Assembly: GCA_022792535.1 (NCBI GenBank)
Contig: JAAWBG010000052.1
Location: 1 to 51,107, forward strand
Direction: 5' to 3'
Length of the DNA stretch: 51,107 nucleotides
Source of the DNA: Lachnospiraceae bacterium
Lineage (GTDB): Bacteria; Bacillota; Clostridia; Lachnospirales; Lachnospiraceae
The notes below the pieces were generated by a model that saw only the letters and a list, made by a program, of their open reading frames with translations, ran no database searches and was not told the origin of the DNA. The stretch's first letter is position 1. Every line of letters begins with the position of its first letter. Shown piece after piece: positions 9,609 through 18,504 of this stretch. The translations under genes were made by a program, and so were the position numbers.

Positions 9609-10568
9609 TCATTTCAAACCATAGGCGTCTGCCAGCAGAAGGGTTCGAACTGCCCAGTTGGCATGAGTCTTATATTCATTCATACGTTCTTTTACAATGC
9701 TGCCAGAAACCAGAGAAGGAGAGGAAAGATCCCAGTCCAAAATGGCCTTTGCATCATTGTAATCTTTGAGGGGCACTTTATAGGCCTCGTTTACCAGAGG
9801 GATTTGATTGGGATGGATCACGGTTTTTCCAATAAATCCGCATAACCTGTCATCGTTTAATTCTTTGCGCAGGCCAGCGTCCCAGTTTTTCCCGCTGTAA
9901 TATTCCCAGACAGGGCCAGAAACCACATAATCCATTCCAAAGACAGTGAGAATATCAGAAAAAATATTTGCCACAGGCGTGATCTTGTGAATGGACTCAT
10001 TGCTGTGTCTGCGGAAACCGAACATATGGCACAAGTCGTTGCCGCCTACCCGGATATTTAGCACATATTGAGAAATCTCATCTAATCGGCTTTTCAGTTC
10101 GTATAGAATAGAAGCCCTGTCCAGAAGAGGGATCAAAGAGGGGCTCTCAAAAATCGGCATCATATAGACTGGCCTGGGAGAGTTTTGATTCAGATCTCGA
10201 ATGATCTGGATATAAGAGTTCGCATTTTCTAAAGAAAATTTTGGAATATTAAATCCAGAAATAAGTTTTGCAGAATCTCCTAACCGGTCCAGCAGAGAGT
10301 TGATCTGATGAGGTTCACGCACTCGGATAAAGATGCTGGGCAGAAAAAAGGAACGGTCTGCCTGATAATCCTTTAGAGAACGGATCGAAGCGATCAGTGT
10401 TTCTTCTGCTTCGGCCACACAATTGTCCTGTATGGTGTCTTCCAGACATAGAGCCAGAGAAAACTGTTTTCCGAATTTTTCCTGAACCAGGGAATTTACA
10501 ATGCTATCATTGTTAGCGGGACAATATAAAAGAGCGCCCACATGGTAGGCGGGAATCAATCGATTCAT
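9609..10568 (-). CDS. HpcH/HpaI aldolase / citrate-lyase-beta-like protein (Ter-linked)
   Basis: A 319-residue TIM-barrel protein of the CitE/HpcH superfamily. FSLALCLEDTIQDN near residue 36 carries the acidic pair of the family, PSIFIRVREPHQ near residue 80 supplies the Arg, MMPIFESP near residue 140 the Glu, and LNIRVGGNDLCHMFGFRR near residue 170 the Asp region. These are Mg2+ and acyl-substrate binding positions in relatives. This subtype recurs with ter genes and is predicted to act in the same nucleoside-like metabolite pathway as the two PRTase-fold proteins. It is convergent with them, only 24 nt apart, and divergent from the trypsin fusion. No citrate lyase alpha or gamma subunit is present, so true citrate lyase activity is unlikely. 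Confidence 0.85.
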   Translation of the reverse strand: MNRLIPAYHVGALLYCPANNDSIVNSLVQEKFGKQFSLALCLEDTIQDNCVAEAEETLIASIRSLKDYQADRSFFLPSIFIRVREPHQINSLLDRLGDSAKLISGFNIPKFSLENANSYIQIIRDLNQNSPRPVYMMPIFESPSLIPLLDRASILYELKSRLDEISQYVLNIRVGGNDLCHMFGFRRHSNESIHKITPVANIFSDILTVFGMDYVVSGPVWEYYSGKNWDAGLRKELNDDRLCGFIGKTVIHPNQIPLVNEAYKVPLKDYNDAKAILDWDLSSPSLVSGSIVKERMNEYKTHANWAVRTLLLADAYGLK

Positions 10569-10764
10569 GGGAAACTACTCCTGTTTACTTTAAATTTTGG
10601 CAAATGTGCCACTTCTGATTATAGCACAATTATTGGGAAAGAATAGATATTTTTGAGACTGTGTGATAAAATAAAACTATAGTTTGCATGGAGCTTATGA
10701 AAGTCGATTCAGACTGGCGGGAATGTGAACCGTAATTATCTTTTAAATACAGGGTGATTTCAAT

Positions 10765-12312
10765 ATGGGAACAGAAGATTTTAAAACCAGATGTAATGCT
10801 GTGAAATTATCTTCCATTGAGGAGTTTGAACATGTAAAAGGAAGGATGAATCATGGCTGTAAAGACGTTTATTTTTTCAGAGTGATTGGCGTAAATCAGA
10901 AGGTATTGAGAGAAATAAAACATATGGACCAGGCGCTGACAGAGAAAAAACAACAGGACGGAAGTTTTTATTATCGGTTTCAAGGGCTGCCCCGGCTGAG
11001 CAGGATACAAGATGCAGATTACTATGGGGCCTGCTATGAGGAGTGGAGCCGCTGTAAAAAACAGCAGGCATTTCCAAGGTCAGCGGGGCAGAATCAGGAA
11101 TTGAGCGCTGTGCTGGCCAGAGGATGCCAGGAAGTGCTGGGACTGTTGGCAAGGGAACGTCCTGGAATGAATGGGTCCATAGAGAAAAATTTTATTGTAA
11201 AGCTTTTTTACTGGCTGGATCAAACGGTGGCGGAACCTTTGGAAAGATGGGAGCCGGAAGGATCTAATAAAGTGGTATTTACAGAGGTCTGTAAACAGCA
11301 GGAATATTTGTTTTGTTATCTCCTTACGCTGCTGGGATTTGACGTGCTTTTGCTGCAGGAAAAAGACGACATTGATCCGAAAGCGGAGAAGCTGGGGTTG
11401 TCTGAGAAATGTGTGACTAAGGATACAGAGTCGTTATCTGTGCCAAAATACGATCCGAATAACTGCGGCAATCGTGATGCTGACGCCGGAAAAAGGGAAC
11501 GGAACTCTGTCAAGACCAGCCTGCAGCGGGAGCCTGTTTTGACAGAGATGCAGCAGAAATCTCAAAGCGGTGCTGTTCATACGGTGGTAAATGTCCGGGT
11601 GCCGGAGCGGGACAGAAGAACACAGAATATGCTGAACGCTCGAAACAGCGGAAGCAGAAGGGAGCAGTCTGCTCAGACTGGAGGCGGCAGAAAAGCACAG
11701 CCTCCTCAAACTGTCAGAACCGGAGAAGGGATTCCAAAGCGGGAGCTTACCTATGAAGAATTGGCTCTTTTCTCTTCTTCTGTGGTACAGATTATGATTC
11801 ACGATGACAGGGGCAATATCATAGGAGGCGGTTCCGGGATTATGATCGGACGGGACGGTTATATTCTCACCAATAACCATGTGGCCTGCCGGGGCAGATA
11901 TTATTCTGTGAGAATCGAAGAGGAGGAGCAGATCTATCATACCAATGAGATGATCAAATACAATTCAGTGCTGGATTTGGCAGTAATACGGATTGATCGA
12001 AGACTGGAACCTATTCCTATTTACCAGGGAGAGCGGAAATTGGTGCGGGGACAGAAAGTGGTGGCCATTGGAAGTCCTCTTGGCTTATTCAATTCTGTTT
12101 CCGATGGAATTATTGCAGGGTTCCGGGTAATTGAAAATGTAGATATGATTCAGTTCACAGCGCCTATTTCCAGCGGCAGTTCCGGCGGGGCAGTGTTGAA
12201 TATGTATGGAGAGGTGATCGGGATCAGTACCGCCGGCTTTGACGACGGTCAGAATATCAATCTGGCGGTGGGATACGAGTACATACAGACCTTTGTCCAG
12301 GGGTTTTTGTAA
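10765..12312 (+). CDS. YceG-like N-terminus fused to cytosolic trypsin-like (S1C) serine protease
   Basis: A 515-residue protein with no signal peptide or membrane segment. Residues about 1-195 resemble the N-terminal module of the YceG protein encoded 1 kb downstream: a KDVYFFRVIGVNQ strand at the start and LLTLLGFDVLLLQ at the end match FFYRINGYSQ and LSGAGCDILLVQ there. A low-complexity Arg/Gln/Ser-rich linker (about 215-320) follows. Residues about 330-515 form an HtrA-like protease with His372 (TNNHVA), Asp404 (VLDLAVIRID) and Ser473 (SSGSSGGAV); the triad is complete and there is no PDZ domain. It probably cleaves a cytosolic target under stress, perhaps recruited by YceG-type contacts (inference). 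It lies at the head of the Ter cluster. Confidence 0.82.
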   Translation: MGTEDFKTRCNAVKLSSIEEFEHVKGRMNHGCKDVYFFRVIGVNQKVLREIKHMDQALTEKKQQDGSFYYRFQGLPRLSRIQDADYYGACYEEWSRCKKQQAFPRSAGQNQELSAVLARGCQEVLGLLARERPGMNGSIEKNFIVKLFYWLDQTVAEPLERWEPEGSNKVVFTEVCKQQEYLFCYLLTLLGFDVLLLQEKDDIDPKAEKLGLSEKCVTKDTESLSVPKYDPNNCGNRDADAGKRERNSVKTSLQREPVLTEMQQKSQSGAVHTVVNVRVPERDRRTQNMLNARNSGSRREQSAQTGGGRKAQPPQTVRTGEGIPKRELTYEELALFSSSVVQIMIHDDRGNIIGGGSGIMIGRDGYILTNNHVACRGRYYSVRIEEEEQIYHTNEMIKYNSVLDLAVIRIDRRLEPIPIYQGERKLVRGQKVVAIGSPLGLFNSVSDGIIAGFRVIENVDMIQFTAPISSGSSGGAVLNMYGEVIGISTAGFDDGQNINLAVGYEYIQTFVQGFL

Positions 12313-12348
12313 TTTAAGTTTTGGAATTTTGTAATTTGCAATTTTGCA

Positions 12349-12483
12349 ATGCCAAAAGGTTCACATCACAAAGTGATGTGAACACTTTGCACATAAAAGT
12401 GTCATGGAAAGCTAGCTTTCCAAACACTTTTTGTGCAAGATGTCTATGCTGCCAAAGGCAGCAAGACCTTTTGGCAGCATAGA
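12349..12483. other. Multi-stem structured element between protease genes
   Basis: This intergenic stretch is packed with inverted repeats. Stem A: 12359-12369 with 12373-12383 (11 bp, AAA loop). Stem B: 12387-12402 with 12424-12438 (15 bp, one bulge), enclosing the 16-nt palindrome GGAAAGCTAGCTTTCC at 12406-12421. Stem C: 12447-12453 with 12457-12463 (7 bp). Stem D: 12443-12456 with 12470-12483 (14 bp perfect), exclusive with C. A long-range stem E pairs 12351-12360 with 12466-12475 and competes with D. It could be a structured RNA, a folded repeat element, or the terminator region of the preceding gene, although no clean U-tract follows. Confidence 0.7.
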
Positions 12484-12531
12484 TATGGAAGAGTATAAAA
12501 AGGTGAAAACGTAAGGATAAAATAAAATCCA

Positions 12532-12560
12532 TTGAAAAAGTATACCAAAAACGCTATAAT
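12532..12560 (+). promoter_or_regulatory. Promoter of the rhomboid-YceG-TelA-TerD-ATPase operon
   Basis: TTGAAA (12532-12537), 17-nt spacer, TATAAT (12555-12560). The predicted transcript start, near 12567, precedes the rhomboid ATG at 12595 by about 28 nt. This also rules against the in-frame TTG at 12532 as a start codon. Confidence 0.85.
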
Positions 12561-12594
12561 GAAAAGCATATCGCAGGAAAAGGGAGAAAAACCA

Positions 12595-13182
12595 ATGTCT
12601 GACAATGGAAAATTAAAATTATCATTCAACTCACCTATCATATTGGGATTTACGATCTTGTGTTTTTTGGCAATGATCTTAAATATGGTCACAAGAGGGG
12701 CTTCTAATCACATGCTCTTCAGCGTTTATCGTTCTTCGCTGTTGGACCCCATGACATATGTGAGGATGTTCGGCCATGTGCTGGGCCATGCCAACTGGGA
12801 TCATTTTTTTGGAAATATCATGCTGATTCTGGTGGTGGGACCTTTGCTGGAGGAAAAGTACGGGTCCATGAATCTATTATTTGTCATATTGGCAACTGCG
12901 CTGACTACAGGAGTGATTCATTTTATCTTGTTCCCCGGTGTCGGATTGCTGGGGGCAAGCGGTGTGGTATTTGCTTTGATTTTACTTTCCTCTTTGACCT
13001 GTATGAAAGAGGGGACGATACCAATCACATTTATTCTGGTGGCGGTGATCTATATTGGACAGCAAGTCTATGATGGGATATTTGTGCGGGATAACGTGTC
13101 AAATCTCACCCACATTATAGGCGGCGTCGTAGGAGCCGGTCTTGGATTTGTGATGAATAAAAACAAAATGAACAGATATTGA
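12595..13182 (+). CDS. Rhomboid-family intramembrane serine protease
   Basis: A 195-residue, six-helix membrane protease. The motif HANWDHFFGNIM (about residue 65) supplies the conserved His and Asn of the second helix; GASGVV supplies nucleophile Ser122; and NLTHIIGGVVGAGLGF supplies His173. The catalytic dyad is intact. ATG at 12595 was chosen because it follows the promoter and a GGGAG ribosome site; an upstream TTG falls in the promoter. It is the first gene of the Ter operon, and its stop region lies 18 nt before the chosen YceG start. A substrate is not known. The genomic pairing with the upstream trypsin-like protease suggests a role in stress signalling across the membrane. Confidence 0.9.
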   Translation: MSDNGKLKLSFNSPIILGFTILCFLAMILNMVTRGASNHMLFSVYRSSLLDPMTYVRMFGHVLGHANWDHFFGNIMLILVVGPLLEEKYGSMNLLFVILATALTTGVIHFILFPGVGLLGASGVVFALILLSSLTCMKEGTIPITFILVAVIYIGQQVYDGIFVRDNVSNLTHIIGGVVGAGLGFVMNKNKMNRY

Positions 13183-13199
13183 AGGTGATCCTAAGAGCT

Positions 13200-15476
13200 A
13201 TGTTTGAGCAGAAAGAACTTCAGAACTTAAATGATTATTTTCTGAATCTGGAAAATCGAAAGGAACCTTGTGTATTCTTCTATCGGATCAATGGTTACAG
13301 CCAGGAAATCAAGGATTTTATTCAGAAGTATTATGAGGCGGCCAGAAGGACAGGCGTTGTGATCGAGGGAAAAGTACCGAATCCCGATGAAAAAAATCTG
13401 GCTTATTATGGCGAGATTATGGGGATGGAATTTCAGATGAGCACAGGATTTATCTCTGCCAGTCTGAAAAAATGGCTTCCTCGGATGAAAGATCAGCAGA
13501 GAGAGCAGGTGTCTCTCTCCATTTATGATACCTTAGACCGTATGCGGCGGGAAGGCAAAAATGAAAATATGCTGAGAAACGCTTACATTAAATTTATGTG
13601 CTGGCTCTATTACAAATTTGAGCGGATCGTGAATCAGTTAGGAGAGAGCCAGATTCCCAAAATATTGTATCAGGGCGATATCAGCAATTATGAATTAAAG
13701 CTGATGGCGATTTTATCTGGGGCCGGATGCGATATTCTGCTGGTACAGTGCCACGGAGACGCAAATTACTTAAAACTAGATATAACTTCTCAAATTTCCC
13801 GTGAATGGAAAGGGGAAGACTTATCTCCTTTTCCAGAGGGATTCAGCCTGCGTCAGCTGCAGGAGGAGATGATAAAGGAACAAAACAGAGAGCGGCTGTA
13901 CGGTGGGAAGCCCAAGTTTTGGAATTGTACCAATGCCTGGATCACAGGGAAGGGGCTGGAAGATTTTAGAACCAATATACGGATGCGGGGAGAAGATCCC
14001 AATCTTTTTTACAATTGTTTCTGCCGGATGAATGGGGTAGAAGACAAATTGACTTACCTGAATGAACTGTTTCAGTTTCAGTTGGAGGTCAAAAACAGCG
14101 GCCGAAAGCTGTTGATTTTGGAGAACACCATTGACAAACCTTCTATGGAAGAGATCAACGGTATCCGCAGAAAGAATTATGGCAGTCAGGACCAAATGCT
14201 GGCGGACCTGGCAGGAAGCAATATAAAATATACTGCCAATCAGGAACTGCAGCATTTGATGAACAAATCATTTATAGATGTGATGTTGGAAGAATCCAAA
14301 CTTCCAGGAATGAATCTAAATAAACTGACCAACAAAGCAGTGTATCTGCTGTGCTGGCTGAAACGGTATCAGTCCGAATTATTTTCTAATTGGAAAATGC
14401 CTCAGATTGGATGTTTGATCTATCTGGGAGGCTGTAAGAATGAAAATGAGGCCATGTTTCTGCGGTTTTTAGCAAGACTTCCCATAGATATATTGATCTT
14501 AAATCCCAATTTGAATATGACCTGCTGTCTGAAAGATTCTCTGCTCTATGAGATCAATTACAGCAATTCCTTGGCGGTGGAGCGGTTTCCGAGGGATAAT
14601 TCTGAGATACGCATGGGAACAGCCGCCTTTCACGCTGAGCGGGAGTTAGATCAGATCATGTATCAGGATTCCGGGATCTATCGGAATCAGCAGTATGGAA
14701 AGGCCAATGCCCTTTCTCTGCAGACCATGTATGAAGAGATCTCACTTCTCTGGGACCAGGAATTAAAATACCGGCCTAATTTCAGCACCATAGACGGAGT
14801 TGTGAATATTCCAGTGATTTTTGCAAAGGTCTCCGGGGTAAAACATGAGTCTGTAGGAGAGTACTGGAGCGAGATCCGAAAACTGGTTACAGAAGATACC
14901 TTGGTAGTAAAGCAGGTGCCCTATATAGACGGGCGGGACGTTAACCCGGTGAAGCCCCATGTAACAGAATTTTTTAAAAATGGAAAACTACAGAAGACAA
15001 AGATTAAAAATCACTCTTGTTATCCGTATGGATTTCTGCGGCAGGAGATACAGGATCATATTTTAGATAAATTGCAGCTATTGATTGATCAAAAAATCAT
15101 AAAGGGAACCTTTGAAAATGGAATGGAGTATACGATTATTGCCACGGTTCTCAATATGAAAAAAGAGATACTGCGGATGATACAGAAATTTGATTTTACC
15201 AGGAAGAATCCAAAATTTATTTATATCAATACCACAGAGCAGGTGATTACTCTAGAGGATTCTATTTTAGCGGCTTTCTTAAATCTGGCGGGTTTTGACG
15301 TAGTGTTTTTTGTACCCACAGGTTATCAGAGTATTGAGCAGCATTTTAACCGGAAGATTATGGAAGAGCACCAGATTGGCGCCTATATGTATGATTTACA
15401 GCCGCCGGATTTTGGCAGGATTCCATCAAATACACGTCAAACATGGCGCGATAAAATATTTAAGAGAGGTAGTTGA
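13200..15476 (+). CDS. YceG-like protein of the Ter/TelA cluster
   Basis: About 758 residues, cytosolic, without signal peptide. It resembles the large YceG-type component encoded beside TelA and TerD in Bacillus-type ter clusters (unrelated to the MltG/YceG murein enzyme). A repeated element made of a hydrophobic helix followed by a strand is visible three times: AILSGAGCDILLVQ (about residue 180), RFLARLPIDILILNPN (about 430) and AFLNLAGFDVVFFVPTG (about 695). This suggests an internally duplicated nucleotide-binding-like fold. ATG at 13200 is preceded by AAGGTGATC; a TTG at 13179 overlaps the rhomboid stop but has no ribosome site. telA begins beside the stop codon, showing tight coupling. 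Biochemical function is unknown. Confidence 0.8.
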   Translation: MFEQKELQNLNDYFLNLENRKEPCVFFYRINGYSQEIKDFIQKYYEAARRTGVVIEGKVPNPDEKNLAYYGEIMGMEFQMSTGFISASLKKWLPRMKDQQREQVSLSIYDTLDRMRREGKNENMLRNAYIKFMCWLYYKFERIVNQLGESQIPKILYQGDISNYELKLMAILSGAGCDILLVQCHGDANYLKLDITSQISREWKGEDLSPFPEGFSLRQLQEEMIKEQNRERLYGGKPKFWNCTNAWITGKGLEDFRTNIRMRGEDPNLFYNCFCRMNGVEDKLTYLNELFQFQLEVKNSGRKLLILENTIDKPSMEEINGIRRKNYGSQDQMLADLAGSNIKYTANQELQHLMNKSFIDVMLEESKLPGMNLNKLTNKAVYLLCWLKRYQSELFSNWKMPQIGCLIYLGGCKNENEAMFLRFLARLPIDILILNPNLNMTCCLKDSLLYEINYSNSLAVERFPRDNSEIRMGTAAFHAERELDQIMYQDSGIYRNQQYGKANALSLQTMYEEISLLWDQELKYRPNFSTIDGVVNIPVIFAKVSGVKHESVGEYWSEIRKLVTEDTLVVKQVPYIDGRDVNPVKPHVTEFFKNGKLQKTKIKNHSCYPYGFLRQEIQDHILDKLQLLIDQKIIKGTFENGMEYTIIATVLNMKKEILRMIQKFDFTRKNPKFIYINTTEQVITLEDSILAAFLNLAGFDVVFFVPTGYQSIEQHFNRKIMEEHQIGAYMYDLQPPDFGRIPSNTRQTWRDKIFKRGS

Positions 15477-15478
15477 AT

Positions 15479-16624
15479 ATGGGACTTGATTTTAGCAAAC
15501 CTGCCCTGCAGCAGGCGCCGGTAGTACCGGAGACCAAAAACGAAATTGAAGTAGTAGAACAGTACGACATTGTGGCGGATCGTCAGCAGATGAACGATGC
15601 CTTGACCAATTCTCCGGAGGTGGACGCCCTTGTCAGCACTATAGAGGTGCACAATTTGGAAACGATTGTGACCTTTGGAGCAGAGGCGGCAGAAGAGATT
15701 TCCAAGGCTTCCGATGTGGTGCTGAACAGCATGAACATGTCGCAGCTTGACGATTCCAGTGAGATGCTGAACACTCTGGCAAAAATCATGGAAAAGTTTG
15801 ATATTGAGGAGTTGAAAGAGAATCCAGGACTTTTTGGAAAAATGTTTGGTAATCTGAGGAAACAGCTGGATAAAATCTTAGCCAAGTATCATACTATGGG
15901 AGACGAAGTGGATAAGATCTATGTGCAGCTGAAGCAGTATGAATCAGAGATTACCCAGTCCAACCGTAAACTGGAGCAGATGTTTCAGGCAAATGTCAAT
16001 TATTACCATGAGCTGGTCCGGTATATTCTGGCTGGAGAGCAGGGATGCCAGGAGCTGGAATCTTACATAGCTCAGCGGCAGGCAGACATGGCGGCCACAG
16101 GAGATAATTCCATTCAATTTGAGATTCAGAGTATGCAGCAGGCGTTGATGATGTTAGAACAGAGAACTCAGGATCTTAGGACTGCAGAAAATGTGGCAAT
16201 GCAGTCGATCCCAATGATAAAGACCATGGAATTCAGCAATATGAATCTGGTAAGAAAAATTAATTCAGCATTTATCATTACGCTTCCAGTATTTAAACAA
16301 GCATTGGCACAGGCAATTATGCTGAAGAGACAGCGGATTCAGGCAGAGGCAATGTCTGCGCTGGATGAGAAGACCAATGAGATGCTTTTGAAAAATGCAA
16401 AGAATACAGCAGAACAGTCTAAGATGACTGCCCGCTTAGCTTCCGGCAGCTCCATTAAGATTGAGACACTGGAAACAACCTGGAGAACCATTGTAAACGG
16501 TATTGACGAGACGAAGCAGATTCAGGAAAATGCAAAACAGCAGCGTATACAGGATCAGGCAAGACTTGAAAATATTAAAACAGAGTTTAACAGGATGTAT
16601 CATATGCCCAACAAGACAAATTAG
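15479..16624 (+). CDS. telA: TelA family toxic-anion resistance protein
   Basis: A 381-residue, largely alpha-helical protein of the TelA/KlaA family, linked genetically to resistance to tellurite and other stresses. Markers are the [22 protein letters not shown] coiled region near residue 140, [18 protein letters not shown] near residue 245, and the C-terminal [23 protein letters not shown] at 15479 follows GAGAGGTAG; a TTG at 15473 is the alternative. It lies between YceG and TerD genes, the classical arrangement. It probably scaffolds or inserts at the membrane with the TerD proteins; the biochemical role is unsettled. Confidence 0.92.
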   Translation: MGLDFSKPALQQAPVVPETKNEIEVVEQYDIVADRQQMNDALTNSPEVDALVSTIEVHNLETIVTFGAEAAEEISKASDVVLNSMNMSQLDDSSEMLNTLAKIMEKFDIEELKENPGLFGKMFGNLRKQLDKILAKYHTMGDEVDKIYVQLKQYESEITQSNRKLEQMFQANVNYYHELVRYILAGEQGCQELESYIAQRQADMAATGDNSIQFEIQSMQQALMMLEQRTQDLRTAENVAMQSIPMIKTMEFSNMNLVRKINSAFIITLPVFKQALAQAIMLKRQRIQAEAMSALDEKTNEMLLKNAKNTAEQSKMTARLASGSSIKIETLETTWRTIVNGIDETKQIQENAKQQRIQDQARLENIKTEFNRMYHMPNKTN

Positions 16625-16650
16625 AGATCAGTGACGAAGGAGGTTACAGT

Positions 16651-17232
16651 ATGCCAATTAATTTAACCAAAGGACAAAAAGTTGACTTAACCAAAGGAAA
16701 TCCTGGATTGAAAAACATTATGGTAGGTTTAGGCTGGGATGTGAATGCATTCGATTCCGGTGCAGATTTTGACTTAGATACAGCGGCATTTATGTTAGGA
16801 CAGGATGGAAAGTGCCCCACAGAAAAAGAATTTATTTTTTATGGCAATTTAGAGCACAGCAGCAGTTCAGTAAAACATATGGGCGATAACCTGACCGGAG
16901 AAGGGGAAGGAGACGATGAGCAGATTCAGGTGGATTTGTCTGCAATTCCCGCCAATGTTGAGAAGATTGCATTTACAGTAACGATTTATGATTCTGATGT
17001 ACGCCGGCAGAACTTTGGCCAGGTTTCTAATGCCTTTATTCGGATTGTGGACGAGTCTAATGGCCAGGAATTGATCCGCTATGATTTGGGAGAAGATTTC
17101 TCCATTGAGACTGCAGTGGTGGTAGGCGAATTATATCGAAATAACGGAGAATGGAAGTTTAATGCAATTGGAAGCGGATTCCAGGGCGGTCTTGCGGCTC
17201 TTTGCGGACATTATGGAATCCAGGTTGCATAA
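16651..17232 (+). CDS. terD: TerD-family calcium-binding stress protein (1)
   Basis: A 193-residue TerD protein. The opening [13 protein letters not shown], the acidic loop [12 protein letters not shown] (about residue 40), [13 protein letters not shown] (about 90), [14 protein letters not shown] (about 122) and the C-terminal [16 protein letters not shown] are all family hallmarks. Relatives bind two Ca2+ ions through these acidic loops and assemble near the inner membrane during phage, tellurite or oxidative stress. It is the first of three tandem paralogues behind telA, 12 nt before the next, with a strong GGAGG ribosome site. Confidence 0.96.
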   Translation: MPINLTKGQKVDLTKGNPGLKNIMVGLGWDVNAFDSGADFDLDTAAFMLGQDGKCPTEKEFIFYGNLEHSSSSVKHMGDNLTGEGEGDDEQIQVDLSAIPANVEKIAFTVTIYDSDVRRQNFGQVSNAFIRIVDESNGQELIRYDLGEDFSIETAVVVGELYRNNGEWKFNAIGSGFQGGLAALCGHYGIQVA

Positions 17233-17244
17233 GGAGGTTTGAAT

Positions 17245-17826
17245 ATGCCGGTAAATTTAACCAAGGGCCAGAAAGTGAGTCTGACCAAAGACAATCCAGG
17301 ATTGTCCAAAATTGTCGTAGGCTTAGGCTGGGATGTGAACCAGTTTGACACAGGCGGAGATTTTGACCTGGATACAGCGGCCTTTCTTTTGACAGATATG
17401 GGAAAAGTTTCACAGTCGGAAGATTTTGTATTTTTCGGGAATCTGCAGCATCCTTCTGGGTGCGCTTTGCATATGGGAGATAACCGGACAGGGGCTGGAG
17501 ACGGAGATGATGAACAGATCCGGGTGGATTTGTCTATGGTACCTGCAAATATTACCAAAATTGCATTTACAGTCACCATCTATGAGGCAGAACAGCGCCG
17601 GCAGAATTTTGGCCAGGTGAACAATGCCTTTATCCGTATTTATGAGGAAAGCACTGGAGAGGAATTGCTGCGTTACGATCTGGGAGAAGATTTCTCTATT
17701 GAAACAGCGGCAGTGTTTGGAGAGCTGTATAAAAATGGAAATGAATGGAAGTTTAACGCAATTGGAAGCGGTTATCAGGGGGGCCTTGCAGCACTTTGCG
17801 CCAATTATGGCGTGGAAGTAGAATAG
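17245..17826 (+). CDS. terD: TerD-family calcium-binding stress protein (2)
   Basis: A 193-residue close paralogue of the preceding TerD. It keeps the acidic loops [13 protein letters not shown] and [13 protein letters not shown] and the C-terminal [16 protein letters not shown], so calcium binding is expected. ATG at 17245 follows a perfect AAGGAGG; an in-frame TTG two codons earlier is unlikely. Tandem duplication of terD is common and may allow mixed oligomers. The third paralogue starts 10 nt downstream. Confidence 0.96.
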   Translation: MPVNLTKGQKVSLTKDNPGLSKIVVGLGWDVNQFDTGGDFDLDTAAFLLTDMGKVSQSEDFVFFGNLQHPSGCALHMGDNRTGAGDGDDEQIRVDLSMVPANITKIAFTVTIYEAEQRRQNFGQVNNAFIRIYEESTGEELLRYDLGEDFSIETAAVFGELYKNGNEWKFNAIGSGYQGGLAALCANYGVEVE

Positions 17827-17835
17827 GAGGAAAAG

Positions 17836-18426
17836 ATGTCAATTAGTTTGCAGAAAGGCCAGAAAGTAAATCTATCCAAAGACAATGCAGGCTTATCAAA
17901 GATTGTAATCGGTTTGGGCTGGGATGAGGCTCAGAGACAGAAGAAGGGATTGTTCTCAGCCAAGCCCAAGGCTATTGACTGCGACGCCTCGGCGCTGGTG
18001 TTAACTGGCGGTAAGGTGGCGGCAAAAAAGGATGTGGTATATTTTGGAAATCTGCATCATGTATCTGGAGCCATTCAGCATATGGGAGATAACCTGACGG
18101 GAGCCGGAGATGGGGATGACGAGCAGATTTTGGTAGATCTTTCTCAAGTACCGGAATCTTATGACAGGATTGTCATCGTGGTAAATATTTATCATGCAGT
18201 TCAGCGGAAACAGCATTTTGGAATGATACAGAATGCCTTTATCCGGCTGGTGGATGGCAGAAATAACAACGAAATGTGCAGATACAATCTGACGGATGAC
18301 TATTCCGGCATGACCGCTATGATCTTTGGGGAAGTGTACCGGCATAATGGAGAATGGAAATTTAATGCCATCGGACAGGGAACCAATGACGTCAGTGTCG
18401 GCGATCTGGTAAACAGATATAGTTAA
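17836..18426 (+). CDS. Divergent TerD-family protein (3)
   Basis: A 196-residue TerD homologue that differs from its two neighbours. The first acidic loop, DFDLD in the others, is replaced by an inserted Lys-rich stretch (RQKKGLFSAKPKA, about residue 35) and reads IDCDASALVL. The second loop [13 protein letters not shown] is intact. The C-terminus ends GQGTNDVSVGDLVNRYS instead of the usual glycine-rich tail. It probably folds as TerD but may bind fewer Ca2+ ions or serve as a specialised partner, similar to TerZ/TerE-type diversification (inference). It is in the same operon, behind GGAGG. Confidence 0.92.
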   Translation: MSISLQKGQKVNLSKDNAGLSKIVIGLGWDEAQRQKKGLFSAKPKAIDCDASALVLTGGKVAAKKDVVYFGNLHHVSGAIQHMGDNLTGAGDGDDEQILVDLSQVPESYDRIVIVVNIYHAVQRKQHFGMIQNAFIRLVDGRNNNEMCRYNLTDDYSGMTAMIFGEVYRHNGEWKFNAIGQGTNDVSVGDLVNRYS

Positions 18427-18449
18427 TGGAAAATTAATGTTCCATAAAG

Positions 18450-18470
18450 ATCCCTCCATAAATGGAGGAT
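18450..18470 (+). other. Small hairpin between terD3 and Ca2+ ATPase
   Basis: A 9-bp stem with one bulge (18450-18459 with 18462-18470) and a 2-nt loop, lacking a T-tract. It could protect or process the transcript between the terD genes and the ATPase, rather than terminate it. Confidence 0.45.
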
Positions 18471-18504
18471 GGATTGTGACAGAAAAAATTAAGGAGAAAT
18501 ATGA

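Noticed and set aside
9609..10568. True citrate lyase beta subunit
   Set aside because: No alpha, gamma or accessory citrate lyase genes nearby; the ter linkage suggests a different substrate.
12532..12594. Upstream TTG extension of the rhomboid
   Set aside because: It would start inside the -35 box of the operon promoter; ATG at 12595 has a ribosome site.
13179..13199. TTG start for YceG overlapping the rhomboid stop
   Set aside because: No ribosome site before it, while AAGGTGATC precedes ATG 13200; remains a minor possibility.
13821..14255. 144-codon minus-strand frame inside yceG
   Set aside because: Antisense shadow of YceG; no ribosome site or domain.
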